Counted from the first letter of the stretch, positions 34,392 through 51,207 are shown. The stretch is 64,000 nucleotides of DNA from Planctomycetota bacterium (GCA_016793245.1 JAEUHW010000290.1:40865-104864); one strand, 5' to 3'. Translations and numbers: made by a program. Notes: generated from the sequence alone by a model not told the origin.

Positions 34392-34742
34392 TCAGACGAG
34401 CTCGATCTGCTGCCCCGCCTTGAGCGTGACGATGGCCTTCTTCCACTCGGGGGTGTGCCCCGCGTGGTAGCCCCGCGAGAAGGGCTTACCGTGCTTGGTG
34501 ATGGTGTTCACGCGCTCGACCTGCACGTGGAACACGGTCTCGACGGCGCGCCGCACGTCGATCTTGTTGGCCCACTGAGGCACGCGGAAGTGGTACGCGC
34601 GACGCTGCTCGGCGCCGCGGTTCACGACGCGGACCGGGATCTTGCCCTCGGCGTCCTTCGTGCTCTTCTCGGTCGCCAGAGGCTGGCCGAGGATGCTGTA
34701 GGCGCGCTGGAGCCACTGATCGGAGATCTGCTTGTCTGCCAT
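34392..34742 (-). CDS. rplW: 50S ribosomal protein L23
   Basis: 116 residues, about 15-20 more than usual because of an N-terminal extension ([20 protein letters not shown]). [29 protein letters not shown] and [20 protein letters not shown] form the core. Docking site for SRP and trigger factor at the tunnel exit. Confidence 0.95.
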   Translation of the reverse strand: MADKQISDQWLQRAYSILGQPLATEKSTKDAEGKIPVRVVNRGAEQRRAYHFRVPQWANKIDVRRAVETVFHVQVERVNTITKHGKPFSRGYHAGHTPEWKKAIVTLKAGQQIELV

Positions 34743-34824
34743 GGTTCGTTGCTCCGGAGTCGAGCCGGCCGCCGCGCTTCGAGGCGCCGCGATCGGTTTC
34801 GCGCTCCGCTAGTTCGCTCGTGGA

Positions 34825-35469
34825 TCAGGCGCCCAGCTTCTCGGCGGAGAGTCCGACGCGCTCCCGCAACTGCTCGAGCGCTTCCGCGGTCGCGAGCACG
34901 TGGCGGTAGAAGCAGACGTCGTACGCGTTGAGGTCCTTGGCTTCGCGCACGCGGACGCGCGGGAAGTTGCGGAACGACTTGTAGACCGTCTCGTCGGCTT
35001 GATGCAACACGACGAGGCACGAGTTCGAGGCGTTGAGGTCGGCCAGCAGCTTGCGAGCGACCTTGGCCTTGGGGGTATCGAAGGTCAGACCTTCGACGAG
35101 GCTCACGGCTCCGCTGGCGATCTTGCCGGCCAACGCCGCGCGCAGAGCAGCCTGACGCATCTTGCGGGGCATCCGCCAATCGTAGCTGCGGGGATGCGGC
35201 CCGAAGATCGTGCCACCGCCGCGCCAGAGAGGCGACTTCTTCGAGCCCGCGCGAGCTCGTCCCGTGTGCTTCTGCTTCCAGGGCTTCTTGGTCGTGCCGG
35301 CGATCTCGCCGCGCTCCTTCGTCTGGACGGTGCCCTGACGGAGATGCGCCTCGTACATCACGACGGCGTTCTTCAGGCTGCGCGCAAGCACGCGGCCGAA
35401 GGGCTTCTCGTCGATCTGCTTCGAGCCGACCTTGCCCGACGCCACGCTGTAATTCTTGACTTCGACCAT
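34825..35469 (-). CDS. rplD: 50S ribosomal protein L4
   Basis: 214 residues. The tunnel loop is GTTKKPWKQKHTGRARAGSK with SPLWRGGGTIFGPHPRSYDW, preceded by RQGTVQTKERGEI. Conserved globular domain from about residue 105. In E. coli, L4 represses the S10 operon; whether this holds here cannot be seen. Three bases after rplC. Confidence 0.97.
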   Translation of the reverse strand: MVEVKNYSVASGKVGSKQIDEKPFGRVLARSLKNAVVMYEAHLRQGTVQTKERGEIAGTTKKPWKQKHTGRARAGSKKSPLWRGGGTIFGPHPRSYDWRMPRKMRQAALRAALAGKIASGAVSLVEGLTFDTPKAKVARKLLADLNASNSCLVVLHQADETVYKSFRNFPRVRVREAKDLNAYDVCFYRHVLATAEALEQLRERVGLSAEKLGA

Positions 35470-35472
35470 GAC

Positions 35473-36177
35473 CTACTCCCCCTTCTCGGCGCTAGCGCCG
35501 AAAGAGAGCGCGAGAGCGGGAATCTTGTCGGCGGACAGCGGCTGGCCGGTCTTCGCAGTGCGCACGTGGACGAGCGCCCCGTTGTACCCGGGAACCGCGC
35601 CGCGCACGAACAGGAGATGGCGCTCGGCGTCGATCGCCACGAGCACCAAGTTCTTCTGCGTGAAGCGAGAGTCGCCGTAGTGGCCGCACATGCGGCGGCC
35701 CTTCTGGACGCCCTTGGCGGGATCGGCCGCGGCGCCGATCGAGCCAGGACGGCGGTAGCTCATGCCACCGTGCGTCTTGGCGCCCGTGGTGAAACCGTGG
35801 CGCTTCACCGTGCCGGCGAAACCGCGCCCCTTCATCGTGCCCGTCACGTCGACCAGCATGCCGACCTGGAAGGACTCGACGGTGACCTTGGCTCCAACCG
35901 CCGGAGCGGCCTCGCCCGAAGCGAGGCGCTGCTCGCGCAGCACGCGAATCGGCTCGACACCGATCTTCTTGAAGAAGGCGCGCTGCGGCTTGTTGATGTG
36001 CTTTTCCTTGGCGGCACCCAAACCGATCTGCACGGCGCTGTAGCCGTCGAGATCGAGGGTGCGAACCTGCGTCACGACGCAGGGCCCGGCCTCGATGACC
36101 GTCACCGGCACGACATCTCCGCCCTTGGTGAAGAGCTGAGTCATGCCTCGCTTGCGACCTAGGATGTAACTCGTCAT
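35473..36177 (-). CDS. rplC: 50S ribosomal protein L3
   Basis: 234 residues from the ATG at 36177 (MTSYILGRKRGMTQLFTKGG). A longer frame exists upstream but is not conserved. Diagnostic segments are GFAGTVKRHGFTTGAKTHGG, SYRRPGSIGAAADPAKGVQK and GHYGDSRFTQKNLVLVAIDA. Its start is separated from rpsJ by an unusual 537 bp. Confidence 0.98.
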   Translation of the reverse strand: MTSYILGRKRGMTQLFTKGGDVVPVTVIEAGPCVVTQVRTLDLDGYSAVQIGLGAAKEKHINKPQRAFFKKIGVEPIRVLREQRLASGEAAPAVGAKVTVESFQVGMLVDVTGTMKGRGFAGTVKRHGFTTGAKTHGGMSYRRPGSIGAAADPAKGVQKGRRMCGHYGDSRFTQKNLVLVAIDAERHLLFVRGAVPGYNGALVHVRTAKTGQPLSADKIPALALSFGASAEKGE

Positions 36178-36714
36178 CACGACCCCCTCGGGGGCTTCCT
36201 CTTCTTCCGCGAGAGCTCCGGTGAAACGAGAGCAGCTCTTGGCGGAGGACTTCCGGGACCGCTCGCAACCACGGGGGCAGCGAGACCTGCTAGCGCACGC
36301 GAGACCGCCTCGCATGCACCGCACCCGGCTCGAAAAAAGGCTCGCTCGCAGGCCTGCGCGCACTCGGATCTCGGCCGCGAAGAGCTCGCCTCCGTTCCGT
36401 CAGAACGTGCAGCGAGCAAACGCAGCGAGCTCCGCTCCCCTCGGATGCGACCGAAGGAGACCGGAGCCCGTTACCTGACGCGACGACGTGGCGCGAGCAC
36501 GCAGGAATCGCTCGAGAGCGATCCGCGACTTCGCACCGCCGTATCGCGCAGGACCACTGGGCCCCGGGACGCGCGGCACTCGAGTTGGAACCTCGAAAAG
36601 AACGAGGACGCGCGCCAGACGCGCGACCTGGCCGCCGGAGGCGGCACTCGGGAGACCGGGATGCTCGAGGCTCGCGGGCCATGCCCTGCGGAGCCGAAGC
36701 GCCCGGCCGCGGAC
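36178..36714. other. Expanded rpsJ-rplC spacer
   Basis: 537 bp inside the S10 operon, where most bacteria have under 50 bp. Open frames here are Arg/Ser-rich and lack ribosome binding sites. About 15 bp after the rpsJ stop there is a hairpin (36673-36699; GGCTC/GAGCC closing, GGGC/GCCC inner) without a T-run. I found no clear promoter. It could host a leader for rplC or be neutral expansion. Confidence 0.5.
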
Positions 36715-37020
<306 letters not shown>

Positions 37021-37242
37021 TCGTCACCTTGGGTTCGCGCGGCCCGCGCTGCGACGCGAGGCGTCGAAGGCGAGCGGGGCGAGCCGTGTTCGAGTCGTAC
37101 TTCCGTGCCCACCGGCGAGGAAGGATCACGCCGAGAGAGCCACGAGAGCCATTGCACGCTGCCGAGGAGGAGCGCCCGCCAATGGGGCACGTCCTGAACC
37201 AGGAGCGAGGCGGAAGGATCTCCGCGGCGGGAAAGGGCGAGG

Positions 37243-37271
37243 AGTCTAAGGAGCCAAGGCCCTGAGGTCAA
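37243..37271 (-). promoter_or_regulatory. Sigma-70-like promoter of the S10 operon
   Basis: Minus strand TTGACC (37271-37266), exactly 17 bases, TAGACT (37248-37243). A run of seven A on the same strand (37293-37287) lies upstream at an UP-element-like distance. The predicted leader to rpsJ is about 215 nt, long enough for regulation. Confidence 0.7.
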
Positions 37272-37293
37272 CGCCGCGTTCCGGCGTTTTTTT
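37270..37293 (+). terminator. Intrinsic terminator facing against the operon
   Basis: On the plus strand AACGCCG (37270-37276), loop CGTTC, CGGCGTT (37282-37288), then a run of seven T (37287-37293). This is a textbook Rho-independent terminator for plus-strand transcription, although every gene around is on the minus strand. It overlaps the -35 of the S10 promoter by two bases. Either it stops antisense transcription or the A-tract serves as an UP element and the hairpin is incidental. Confidence 0.55.
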
Positions 37294-37335
37294 GCGCCAC
37301 CTCGCAGGCAACCCAGAAATGAGCCCTCGACGCGC

Positions 37336-39402
37336 TCAGTAGCCGAGGCTCGGCATGCGCTCCGGAGGCACCGGGGCGTAGCGATCGGGCTCCATGCCGA
37401 ACGATGCCCGCCCTTGAGAGAGCGAGCGCACGGCGGTGGAGTAGCCGAACATCTCGCCGATCGGGACGGTTCCCTTCATCACGCGCAGATCGCCCTCCAC
37501 GGTCATGTCCTGGATCACGGCGCGGCGCGCGTTGAGGTCCCCCTGGATCGCCCCGAGGTAATCCCCTGGGCTCTGGACTTCGAAACGCATGATCGGCTCG
37601 AGCAACACCGGGCCGGCCTCCTGCAGCGCTTCGCGGAGGGCCTGGATCGCGGCTTGGCAGTAGGCGCCTTCGTGGGACTCGCCTTCGCGCACACTGCCCC
37701 CTTCGACGCTGATCCGCACGTTCACCACCGGGTAGCTGCAGAGCGGTCCGCTCGAGGCCTCCGCGCGGAGCGCGTCGACGATCGCCTGCTGATGCACTCG
37801 GGGAATCTGCTCCGCGGGCGCCATCCAGAGCACGTCGACTCGCGCGACGTCCGCCGCGGGCTGGACGCGCAGCCGAACATGACCGTGGACGTTGCGCGTG
37901 CCCAGGGCGCGCTCGACCACCGACTCCCGGACCGCCGCGCGGGAGACGGTCTCGCGGTAGGCCACGCGCGGCTTCCCCGAACGAACGTCGACGCGGAAGT
38001 CGCGGGAGATCCGATTGCGCAGCACCTCGAGGTGGAGCTCCCCCATCCCCGACATCAAGAGCTCGCCGGTCTCCTCGTTCTCGCTGGACCGGAACGTGGG
38101 ATCCTCGCGCTCGAGGCGCTTCAACACGTCGAGGAGCTTGTCGCGATCTCCGCTGGAGACCGGCTCCACCGTCATCGAGATCACCGGATCGGGGAAGGTC
38201 GGGGACTCCAGGGTGACCGGACGCGACTTCTCGTAGAGCGTGTCCCCCGTGCGCGTGTAGCGCAGACCGGGCAGCGCGATGATGGCGCCTGCGCCGGCCG
38301 ATTCGATCTGCTCGCGAGCGTTCGCGTGCATGCGCAGGATCTGCCCGACGCGCTCCACCTTCTTCTCGCGCGAGTTGTAGAGCTGGTCCGAGCTGCGGAT
38401 GCTGCCGCCGTACACACGCACGAAGGAGAGATCGCCGTGCTTGTCGGTCGCGATCTTGAACACGAGGCCGCAGAACGGCGCCTCCGGGTCCGGCTCGATG
38501 CGAACGGACTCACCATCCTTCTTGCCGCCCAGGACGATGGCGTCCACGGGTGGCACTTCGATGGGCGAGGGCAAGTAGTCGACGACCGCATCGAGGAGCG
38601 GCTGGATCCCGCGGTTGCGCAGCGCGCTGCCGCAGAGCAGCGGCACGATGGAGTTGGCGATCGTGCCCTTGCGCAGACCGGAGATGAGCTCCTCGGGCTG
38701 GAGCTCGACCCCTTCCAGGTAGCGCTCGAGCAACGCTTCGTCGGATTCGGCGGCGGCCTCGATCAAACGCCCCCGCGCGATCTCGATCTCGGTCTCCAGG
38801 TCCGAGGGAAGCGGGATCTCGACGGGATGCGCGCCGAGGTCGTCATCCTCCCAGCGCCAGGCCTTCAAGCGCACGAGGTCGATGATGCCGGAGAACTCCT
38901 TCTCCCGGCCGATGGGCCACTGCAACGGCACGACCCGCGCGCGCAAGCGCTTCTCGATGTCCGCGATCACGCGCTCGAAGTCCGCGCCGGGACGATCGAG
39001 CTTGTTCACGAACACGAGGCGCGGGACGCGGTGCTTCGTCGCCTGCCGCCAGACCGTCTCCGATTGCGCCTGCACGCCGGCGACGCCACAGAAGACGACC
39101 ACACAGCCGTCGAGCACACGCATGGAGCGCTCGACTTCCGCGGTGAAGTCGACGTGTCCCGGCGTATCGATGAGCTGCAGCTCGCAGTCGCGCCAAGGAA
39201 CATAGGTCGCGGCCGCGGTGATGGTGATGCCGCGCTCCTGTTCCTCGGGCATCCAGTCCATGACCGCGGTGCCTTCATGCACCTCCCCCATCCGATGCTC
39301 GCGGCCGGAGTAGAAGAGGATGCGCTCGGAGACGGTCGTCTTGCCCGCATCGATGTGGGCGACGATGCCGAAGTTGCGCAGACGATCGATCGGTACGGTC
39401 AA
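37336..39402 (-). CDS. fusA: Translation elongation factor EF-G
   Basis: 688 residues from a TTG at 39402, which has GGGAGAG eight bases upstream and matches the family N terminus; an in-frame ATG at 39444 lacks a spaced ribosome binding site. The G domain shows AHIDAGKTTVSERILFYSGR, DTPGHVDFTAEVERSMRVLD and VNKLDRPG, with switch I as MPEEQERGITITAAA. Domains II-V are all present; domain V has PIGEMFGYSTAVRSLSQGRA. GTPase for translocation and, with RRF, ribosome recycling. Bacteria of this kind often carry several EF-G paralogues; its str-operon location supports the main translocase role, without proving it. Confidence 0.93.
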   Translation of the reverse strand: MTVPIDRLRNFGIVAHIDAGKTTVSERILFYSGREHRMGEVHEGTAVMDWMPEEQERGITITAAATYVPWRDCELQLIDTPGHVDFTAEVERSMRVLDGCVVVFCGVAGVQAQSETVWRQATKHRVPRLVFVNKLDRPGADFERVIADIEKRLRARVVPLQWPIGREKEFSGIIDLVRLKAWRWEDDDLGAHPVEIPLPSDLETEIEIARGRLIEAAAESDEALLERYLEGVELQPEELISGLRKGTIANSIVPLLCGSALRNRGIQPLLDAVVDYLPSPIEVPPVDAIVLGGKKDGESVRIEPDPEAPFCGLVFKIATDKHGDLSFVRVYGGSIRSSDQLYNSREKKVERVGQILRMHANAREQIESAGAGAIIALPGLRYTRTGDTLYEKSRPVTLESPTFPDPVISMTVEPVSSGDRDKLLDVLKRLEREDPTFRSSENEETGELLMSGMGELHLEVLRNRISRDFRVDVRSGKPRVAYRETVSRAAVRESVVERALGTRNVHGHVRLRVQPAADVARVDVLWMAPAEQIPRVHQQAIVDALRAEASSGPLCSYPVVNVRISVEGGSVREGESHEGAYCQAAIQALREALQEAGPVLLEPIMRFEVQSPGDYLGAIQGDLNARRAVIQDMTVEGDLRVMKGTVPIGEMFGYSTAVRSLSQGRASFGMEPDRYAPVPPERMPSLGY

Positions 39403-39593
39403 GGTCGGAACTCTCCCGAGAGAGCGGTGCGAGCACGCGGCCATCTCCGATCCATGCCGAGGTCGCCCCGACGAGAACGCGGAGCCCGGAGGCGCGCGCG
39501 GTTCGCGGGACCTCGCCTCGCCGCGGACGGCGAGCGCTGGATCATGCGGCGAGCTCGAAGAAGAAGGCCATGCCAGTGTGGCAGGAGTTCATT

Positions 39594-40127
39594 TCACGCG
39601 CCATCGATCGCCGGCGGGCGAGCGTGGGCCGCGTCGGCGAGAGCCTCGATCCGAGCGGCGTTGCGGAGGAGGAACTCGTCTTTCCACCGGTAGGCCGCGA
39701 GCCAGGACTCGTCACGCGATCCTGTTGCCAGGAGAGCGAGATAGAGCGCCTCGATGCTGGCCAAACCGGTCGATGGATCCTCGAAGGTCTTGGAGCGGCG
39801 AGGATAGGCGGTCTCGAATCCGGGCGGCACCGAACGCGCGACGAAGCGGCCATCCAGACGGCGCATCATGGTCTGCACGCGCCGCCACGCGCCGTCCAGC
39901 AAGAGCAGCGGGCGCTCGGAGTCCGCGGGAGAGAGCGGCGCCCCATCACAGTGCAGCAGGATCGCCCCCTCGATGGCGTATCGCCTGTCGACATCGAAGG
40001 CGAGGAAGCTCACGTCGGAACGTCCGCGCAACGGGATCAACGTGCACTTCGCCGCGGCCTCCTTCGGATCGCGGAGGATCCAGACGCGCGCCGTGGGATC
40101 GAAGCGCAGAAGCTCGCTCTCCTGCAT
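39594..40127 (-). CDS. Tsr3/DTW-domain (TDD) protein, putative rRNA or tRNA aminocarboxypropyltransferase
   Basis: 177 residues from the ATG at 40127, with GGAGGA upstream. N-terminal part VWILRDPKEAAAKCTLIPLR with a single Cys28. The core is RPLLLLDGAWRRVQTMMRRL (DGAW at 78-81 in place of the DTW/DGTW signature), SVPPGFETAYPRRSKTFEDP and GLASIEALYLALLATG (SIEA 124-127). The C-terminal YRWKDEFLLRN resembles the end of Tsr3. TDD proteins use S-adenosylmethionine to add a 3-amino-3-carboxypropyl group: Tsr3 to small-subunit rRNA in archaea and eukaryotes, TapT to U47 of tRNA in E. coli. Its place between rpsG and fusA favours a ribosomal target. Substrate unknown; assignment is by motif, with no search possible. 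Confidence 0.7.
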   Translation of the reverse strand: MQESELLRFDPTARVWILRDPKEAAAKCTLIPLRGRSDVSFLAFDVDRRYAIEGAILLHCDGAPLSPADSERPLLLLDGAWRRVQTMMRRLDGRFVARSVPPGFETAYPRRSKTFEDPSTGLASIEALYLALLATGSRDESWLAAYRWKDEFLLRNAARIEALADAAHARPPAIDGA

Positions 40128-40353
40128 GCCGTCCTCCAACGCAAAGGGCCTCGCTCTGGCGAGGCCCTGTCCTGCTTCGTTCGCTTGCGATCCGACGCGC
40201 CGAAGCGCGCCATCTCGTACGCTGCTCTGAGTGTCGCGGATCACCGCCGGTAGGTGAACCGCACCTGACTGCGCTCGAGCGCCCATCCGAGGGAGCGCGC
40301 CCGAAGAGCTGGCGAACCGAGGTCCCGCCAGCTTGGCGAAGCAGCTTGGCGAA

Positions 40354-40833
40354 TCAGTAGGCGAAGTGGCTGTACGCGCGGTTCGCGTCGGCCATCTTGT
40401 GCGTGTTCTCCTTCCAGGTCACCGACGCGCCTTGATAGTTGTAGGCGTCGAAGAGCTCGTCGGCGAGGCGGAGGTGCATCGGCTTGCCCTTCTTCTTGCG
40501 GGCGTTGTCGATGAGCACGCGGATGGCCAGCGATTGCTGGCGCGGCTTCTTCACCTCGTGCGGCACCTGATAGTTGGCGCCACCGACGCGCTTGCTGCGC
40601 ACTTCGACGGTCGGCTTCACGTTCTCGACCGCGACCTCGAAGAGCTTCGAGCGCTCCTCTTCCGGGAGGCCGATGCGCTTCGAAGCCGCTTCCACGGCCT
40701 TGTAGAAGATCCGCTGAGCAAGGGTGCGCTTCCCTTGCTGCATGATCTTGTTGATGACCTTCGTGGCCAGGATCGAGCCGTAGATCGGGTCCGGCTTCAG
40801 GAACTTGGCAGTCGATTCGTAGTTGCGGGGCAT
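40354..40833 (-). CDS. rpsG: 30S ribosomal protein S7
   Basis: 159 residues. It has KPDPIYGSILATKVINKIMQ, ENVKPTVEVRSKRVGGANYQ and VPHEVKKPRQQSLAIRVLID. It nucleates the 3-prime domain of 16S rRNA and is the translational repressor of the str operon in E. coli. The spacer to rpsL (243 bp) holds the duplicated rpsL end and a hairpin GCAGCGG/CCGCTGC at about 41024. Confidence 0.97.
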   Translation of the reverse strand: MPRNYESTAKFLKPDPIYGSILATKVINKIMQQGKRTLAQRIFYKAVEAASKRIGLPEEERSKLFEVAVENVKPTVEVRSKRVGGANYQVPHEVKKPRQQSLAIRVLIDNARKKKGKPMHLRLADELFDAYNYQGASVTWKENTHKMADANRAYSHFAY

Positions 40834-41046
40834 GCGAGTCGTTGAAGAGTGTGCGGGAGCGGAGGTGGTGGAAACCCTCCTGAGGTTACTCGAGAGCGAT
40901 ACCTCCCGAGTGTGGTCGTCGCGGGCCTTCCGATCGCGCTCGAGAGCGCGGATGCATAGAAGACCCGGCGAGCTAGCTCGAAGCGAGCCGCATCAGCACG
41001 CGGCGCGCCCCAGATCGAATGGCAGCGGTCAGCCGCTGCGGCCCGA

Positions 41047-41097
41047 TCACTTCGGGCGCTTCGCGCCGTGCGATCGTCACTTCGGGCGCTTCGCGCC
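41047..41097 (-). repeat. 30-bp tandem duplication of the rpsL 3-prime end
   Basis: The 21 bases encoding the last six rpsL codons and stop (41097-41077, GAKRPK-stop) recur exactly at 41067-41047, nine bases further on and in the same frame. Reading through the rpsL stop would add RSHGAKRPK and meet a second identical stop. Each copy contains the inverted repeat GGCGC-GAA-GCGCC, so the duplication doubles a small hairpin. Confidence 0.85.
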
Positions 41098-41448
41098 GTA
41101 TTTAGAGCGGCTCTGGCGACGGTCGCCGACGCCTTCCGCGTCCTGCGTCCCGCGCAGGATGTGGTAGCGGACACCCGGCAAGTCGCGAACGCGGCCACCG
41201 CGCACGAGCACGATCGAGTGCTCCTGCAGGTTGTGGCCTTCGCCCGGGATGTAGGCCGTGATCTCCTTGCCATTCGTGAGGCGCACGCGGGCGACCTTGC
41301 GAAGCGCCGAGTTCGGCTTCTTCGGCGTCATGGTCTTCACCAGCGTGCAAACCCCCTTCTTCTGCGGGCACTTGTCCAGCACCGGGGACTTCGAGCGCTT
41401 GGTCATCTTGTTGCGCCCTTTCCGGACCAGCTGGTTGATCGTCGGCAT
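41077..41448 (-). CDS. rpsL: 30S ribosomal protein S12
   Basis: 123 residues. The decoding-loop segments [20 protein letters not shown] and [20 protein letters not shown] are intact, including the lysines whose change gives streptomycin resistance elsewhere; here they are the sensitive-type residues. C terminus [13 protein letters not shown]. First gene of the str operon, with its own promoter about 240 bp upstream. Confidence 0.98.
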   Translation of the reverse strand: MPTINQLVRKGRNKMTKRSKSPVLDKCPQKKGVCTLVKTMTPKKPNSALRKVARVRLTNGKEITAYIPGEGHNLQEHSIVLVRGGRVRDLPGVRYHILRGTQDAEGVGDRRQSRSKYGAKRPK

Positions 41449-41686
41449 CGTTTGGATCTAGGCGGAAGCGGACTCGAGCATGCGGGAGAGGAAAATCCCC
41501 GCGGAAGTCCCGGTTTGGTGTGCGGGCCAAGTACCCGGGCGAAGAACTCTCGCTCCTGGGTACTGGCGGAAGAACCGTGTCGGCGGAAAACGCGTCGGGC
41601 GGTCCGGCAACGCAAAGGTCGCGCGGCGGCCGCTCACGGCGCATCGCTCTCGGATGGAACGCTGCCGGGCCGAGAGAGAGCGGAGC

Positions 41687-41714
41687 AGTATAGGGATCGA
41701 GCTTCCGAGATCAA
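41687..41714 (-). promoter_or_regulatory. Sigma-70-like promoter of the rpsL-rpsG-fusA (str) operon
   Basis: Minus strand TTGATC (41714-41709), 16 bases, TATACT (41692-41687). The -10 is close to consensus. The predicted leader to the rpsL ATG is about 230 nt. Separates str transcription from rpoBC. Confidence 0.68.
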
Positions 41715-42111
41715 GCCCCTGCGCCAACTCCCCTGGAGGAAGTGTCCGCCGAAGCACTCCTGCGCTCCGGACCGAGCGCAGGCCGATCTCCGCCCGCAGG
41801 CCGAAGCTCCGAGCAGGGAGCGCAGAAAAGCACCGGAGTACGGCCAGCTTGGATGTCTGAAGTGCAACTAGCTTCCACTTCGCTCTGCTACATATACCGC
41901 GATTCACCCAGGGCGCGAGAAGCGAATGTCTCCGAGCGCCGAGCTCGACGGTCGCTTCCCCGTCGGCTTGCCCTGTTTGCGAACGCGGAGCTCGGAACGA
42001 GCGCGGGGCGCGCCGCGCTCGCGCGCGACGCACCCCGCGGTGCAGGACTTCGGAGTCTCCAGACCCGAGCGCTCAAAGCGCGATCCGCGTTGGCTCGCGA
42101 ATCGGAGAGCA

Positions 42112-42176
42112 CCGCCGCAGCGCCGTCAGGCGCTGCGCCAGAGAAGATCGCCGCAGCGCCGTCAGGCGCCGCGGCA
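42112..42176. repeat. Two-unit GC hairpin repeat downstream of rpoC
   Basis: GCAGCGCCGTCAGGCGCTGC (42117-42136) and a second copy (42153-42172, ending GGCGCCGC) at 36-bp spacing. Reverse-complemented, the core is identical to GCAGCGCCTGACGGCGCTGC in the array at 13529-13700. It starts about 40 bp beyond the rpoC stop and precedes the rpsL promoter, so it sits where rpoBC transcription should end. Confidence 0.85.
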
Positions 42177-42217
42177 GCGGAGATCCGAGACTCAGTCCCC
42201 GACTGCCGTTCAGGCTC

Positions 42218-46417
<4,200 letters not shown>

Positions 46418-46505
46418 AGGGATCCTCTCGTCGCTCTAGCTGCCCAACTTGCCGTCGTCGCTGCCGCCGCCGCACCGCGACGCCTCGAGGCGTCGCGGCC
46501 CGGCA

Positions 46506-50255
<3,750 letters not shown>

Positions 50256-50693
50256 TCCGTAGGTCGTCGTCCCGCGCGATGGCGGGCGAGTCGGTCGGAT
50301 CTCTGGGTCGGATCGGAGAAAAGATCGCGCCGAAGCGGTGCTTCGTGCGACCAGGCGCGGCTCATTGCGTCAGGGGTCGCTTGTCGTCCGCAGCAATTCC
50401 TTGCGCCCCGGCCAATGCGCAGACGGAGACCCCTCCTTCACTCTCGCCGCGCGAGAGATCGAGGGTTCTCCGTTGATGAAGCTGCGCTGTGATGGCTGGA
50501 ATGCGCCGAATCGATGGCTGGAACGCGCCGCATCGCTGCGGGCGGAGCCGAACTTGCGCTCTGCGTAGGCCAAACTGGCGCTTCGCGAGTGCCAGACGGG
50601 CACATTGCCGATCGGGGCCGCCGGACGCACGGGCGACCGATCACCCCTTGCCCGATCGCCCTTCGGCGATGTCGGATCGGCGATGTTCAGAGC

Positions 50694-50753
50694 TGGCTGG
50701 GACAGTACTGGCTGGGACAGTGCTGGCTAGGTCAGTACTGGCTAGGTCAGTAC
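50694..50753. repeat. 15-bp tandem repeat, four units
   Basis: Units TGGCTGGGACAGTAC, TGGCTGGGACAGTGC and two of TGGCTAGGTCAGTAC, head to tail, in the rplL-rpoB spacer. On one strand they read as a five-residue repeat (ASTDL/ASTVP on the minus strand), but no start, ribosome binding site or codon bias supports translation. Confidence 0.9.
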
Positions 50754-50787
50754 TGGCGAACAGGTCTGAGCTGTCGGACACAGGGCC

Positions 50788-50850
50788 TGCTCGAGGCCCA
50801 CCTCTGCTCGGGGCGCACCCCTGTTCGAGGCGCACCTCTGCTCGAAGCGC
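50788..50850. repeat. 17-bp tandem repeat, about 3.5 units
   Basis: Units start at 50788, 50805, 50822 and 50839 (consensus TGCTCGAGGCGCACCTC). The 17-bp period is not a multiple of three, which argues that the arrays in this spacer are not coding. Confidence 0.85.
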
Positions 50851-51044
50851 TCTGTATCCGGACTCATCCCCCGCTGGCCTCCCCTCCCCGCCCTGGTGGG
50901 GAAGTCGAGACCGGACGGGGCGAGATCATGCCTCGAATCGGGCGAGACCGCAAGCCGCGCGCCGCAACGCGGCGGCCACGGGCTCCCGCCAGAAGGCGGA
51001 AGGTAGACCTCGGTGACGGCAGTGAGTGCCACCCTCGACGATGT

Positions 51045-51116
51045 TGCCGGGCGAGCCCGACACAGCCGGGAGCGGCGACACTGCCGGGAGAAGCCACGCC
51101 GCCGGGCTCGATATCG
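51045..51116. repeat. 18-bp tandem repeat, four units
   Basis: Units start at 51045, 51063, 51081 and 51099, each containing GCCGGG followed by a more variable half (for example CAGCCGGGAGCGGCGACA). Close to the hairpin after rplL. Confidence 0.8.
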
Positions 51117-51167
51117 ATGCCCAGCAGCGCGACCTCACCAGGCGCGGCGATCGTGCAGGCTGCGAGC

Positions 51168-51207
51168 CGGGCCGGGGGACGCGACGAGCGAATCCCCCAG
51201 GGGCCCG
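51168..51207. terminator. Hairpin after rplL, probable attenuator or RNase III site
   Basis: Stem CGGGCC-GGGGGA (51168-51179) with TCCCCC (51193-51198) and GGCCCG (51202-51207), a 3-base bulge and a 13-base loop. It begins four bases after the rplL stop. No T-run follows on the minus strand, so partial termination or processing is more likely than a full stop; this is where rplL-rpoB attenuators sit in other bacteria. Confidence 0.6.

Larger units (their letters stand above)
41449..42217. other. rpoC-rpsL spacer
   Basis: 769 bp without a convincing gene. Near rpoC it carries the two-unit hairpin repeat (42112-42176); at 41687-41714 is the rpsL promoter. In between is an AT-richer patch (about 41865-41905) with an inverted repeat GAAGTG...CACTTC and TACATATACC, which stands out from the GC-rich surroundings but has no assigned role. 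Open frames here are Arg/Ser-rich shadows. Confidence 0.55.

Noticed and set aside
37414..39693. 759-codon open frame on the plus strand
   Set aside because: Antisense shadow of fusA, ending inside the Tsr3-like gene; no recognisable domain.
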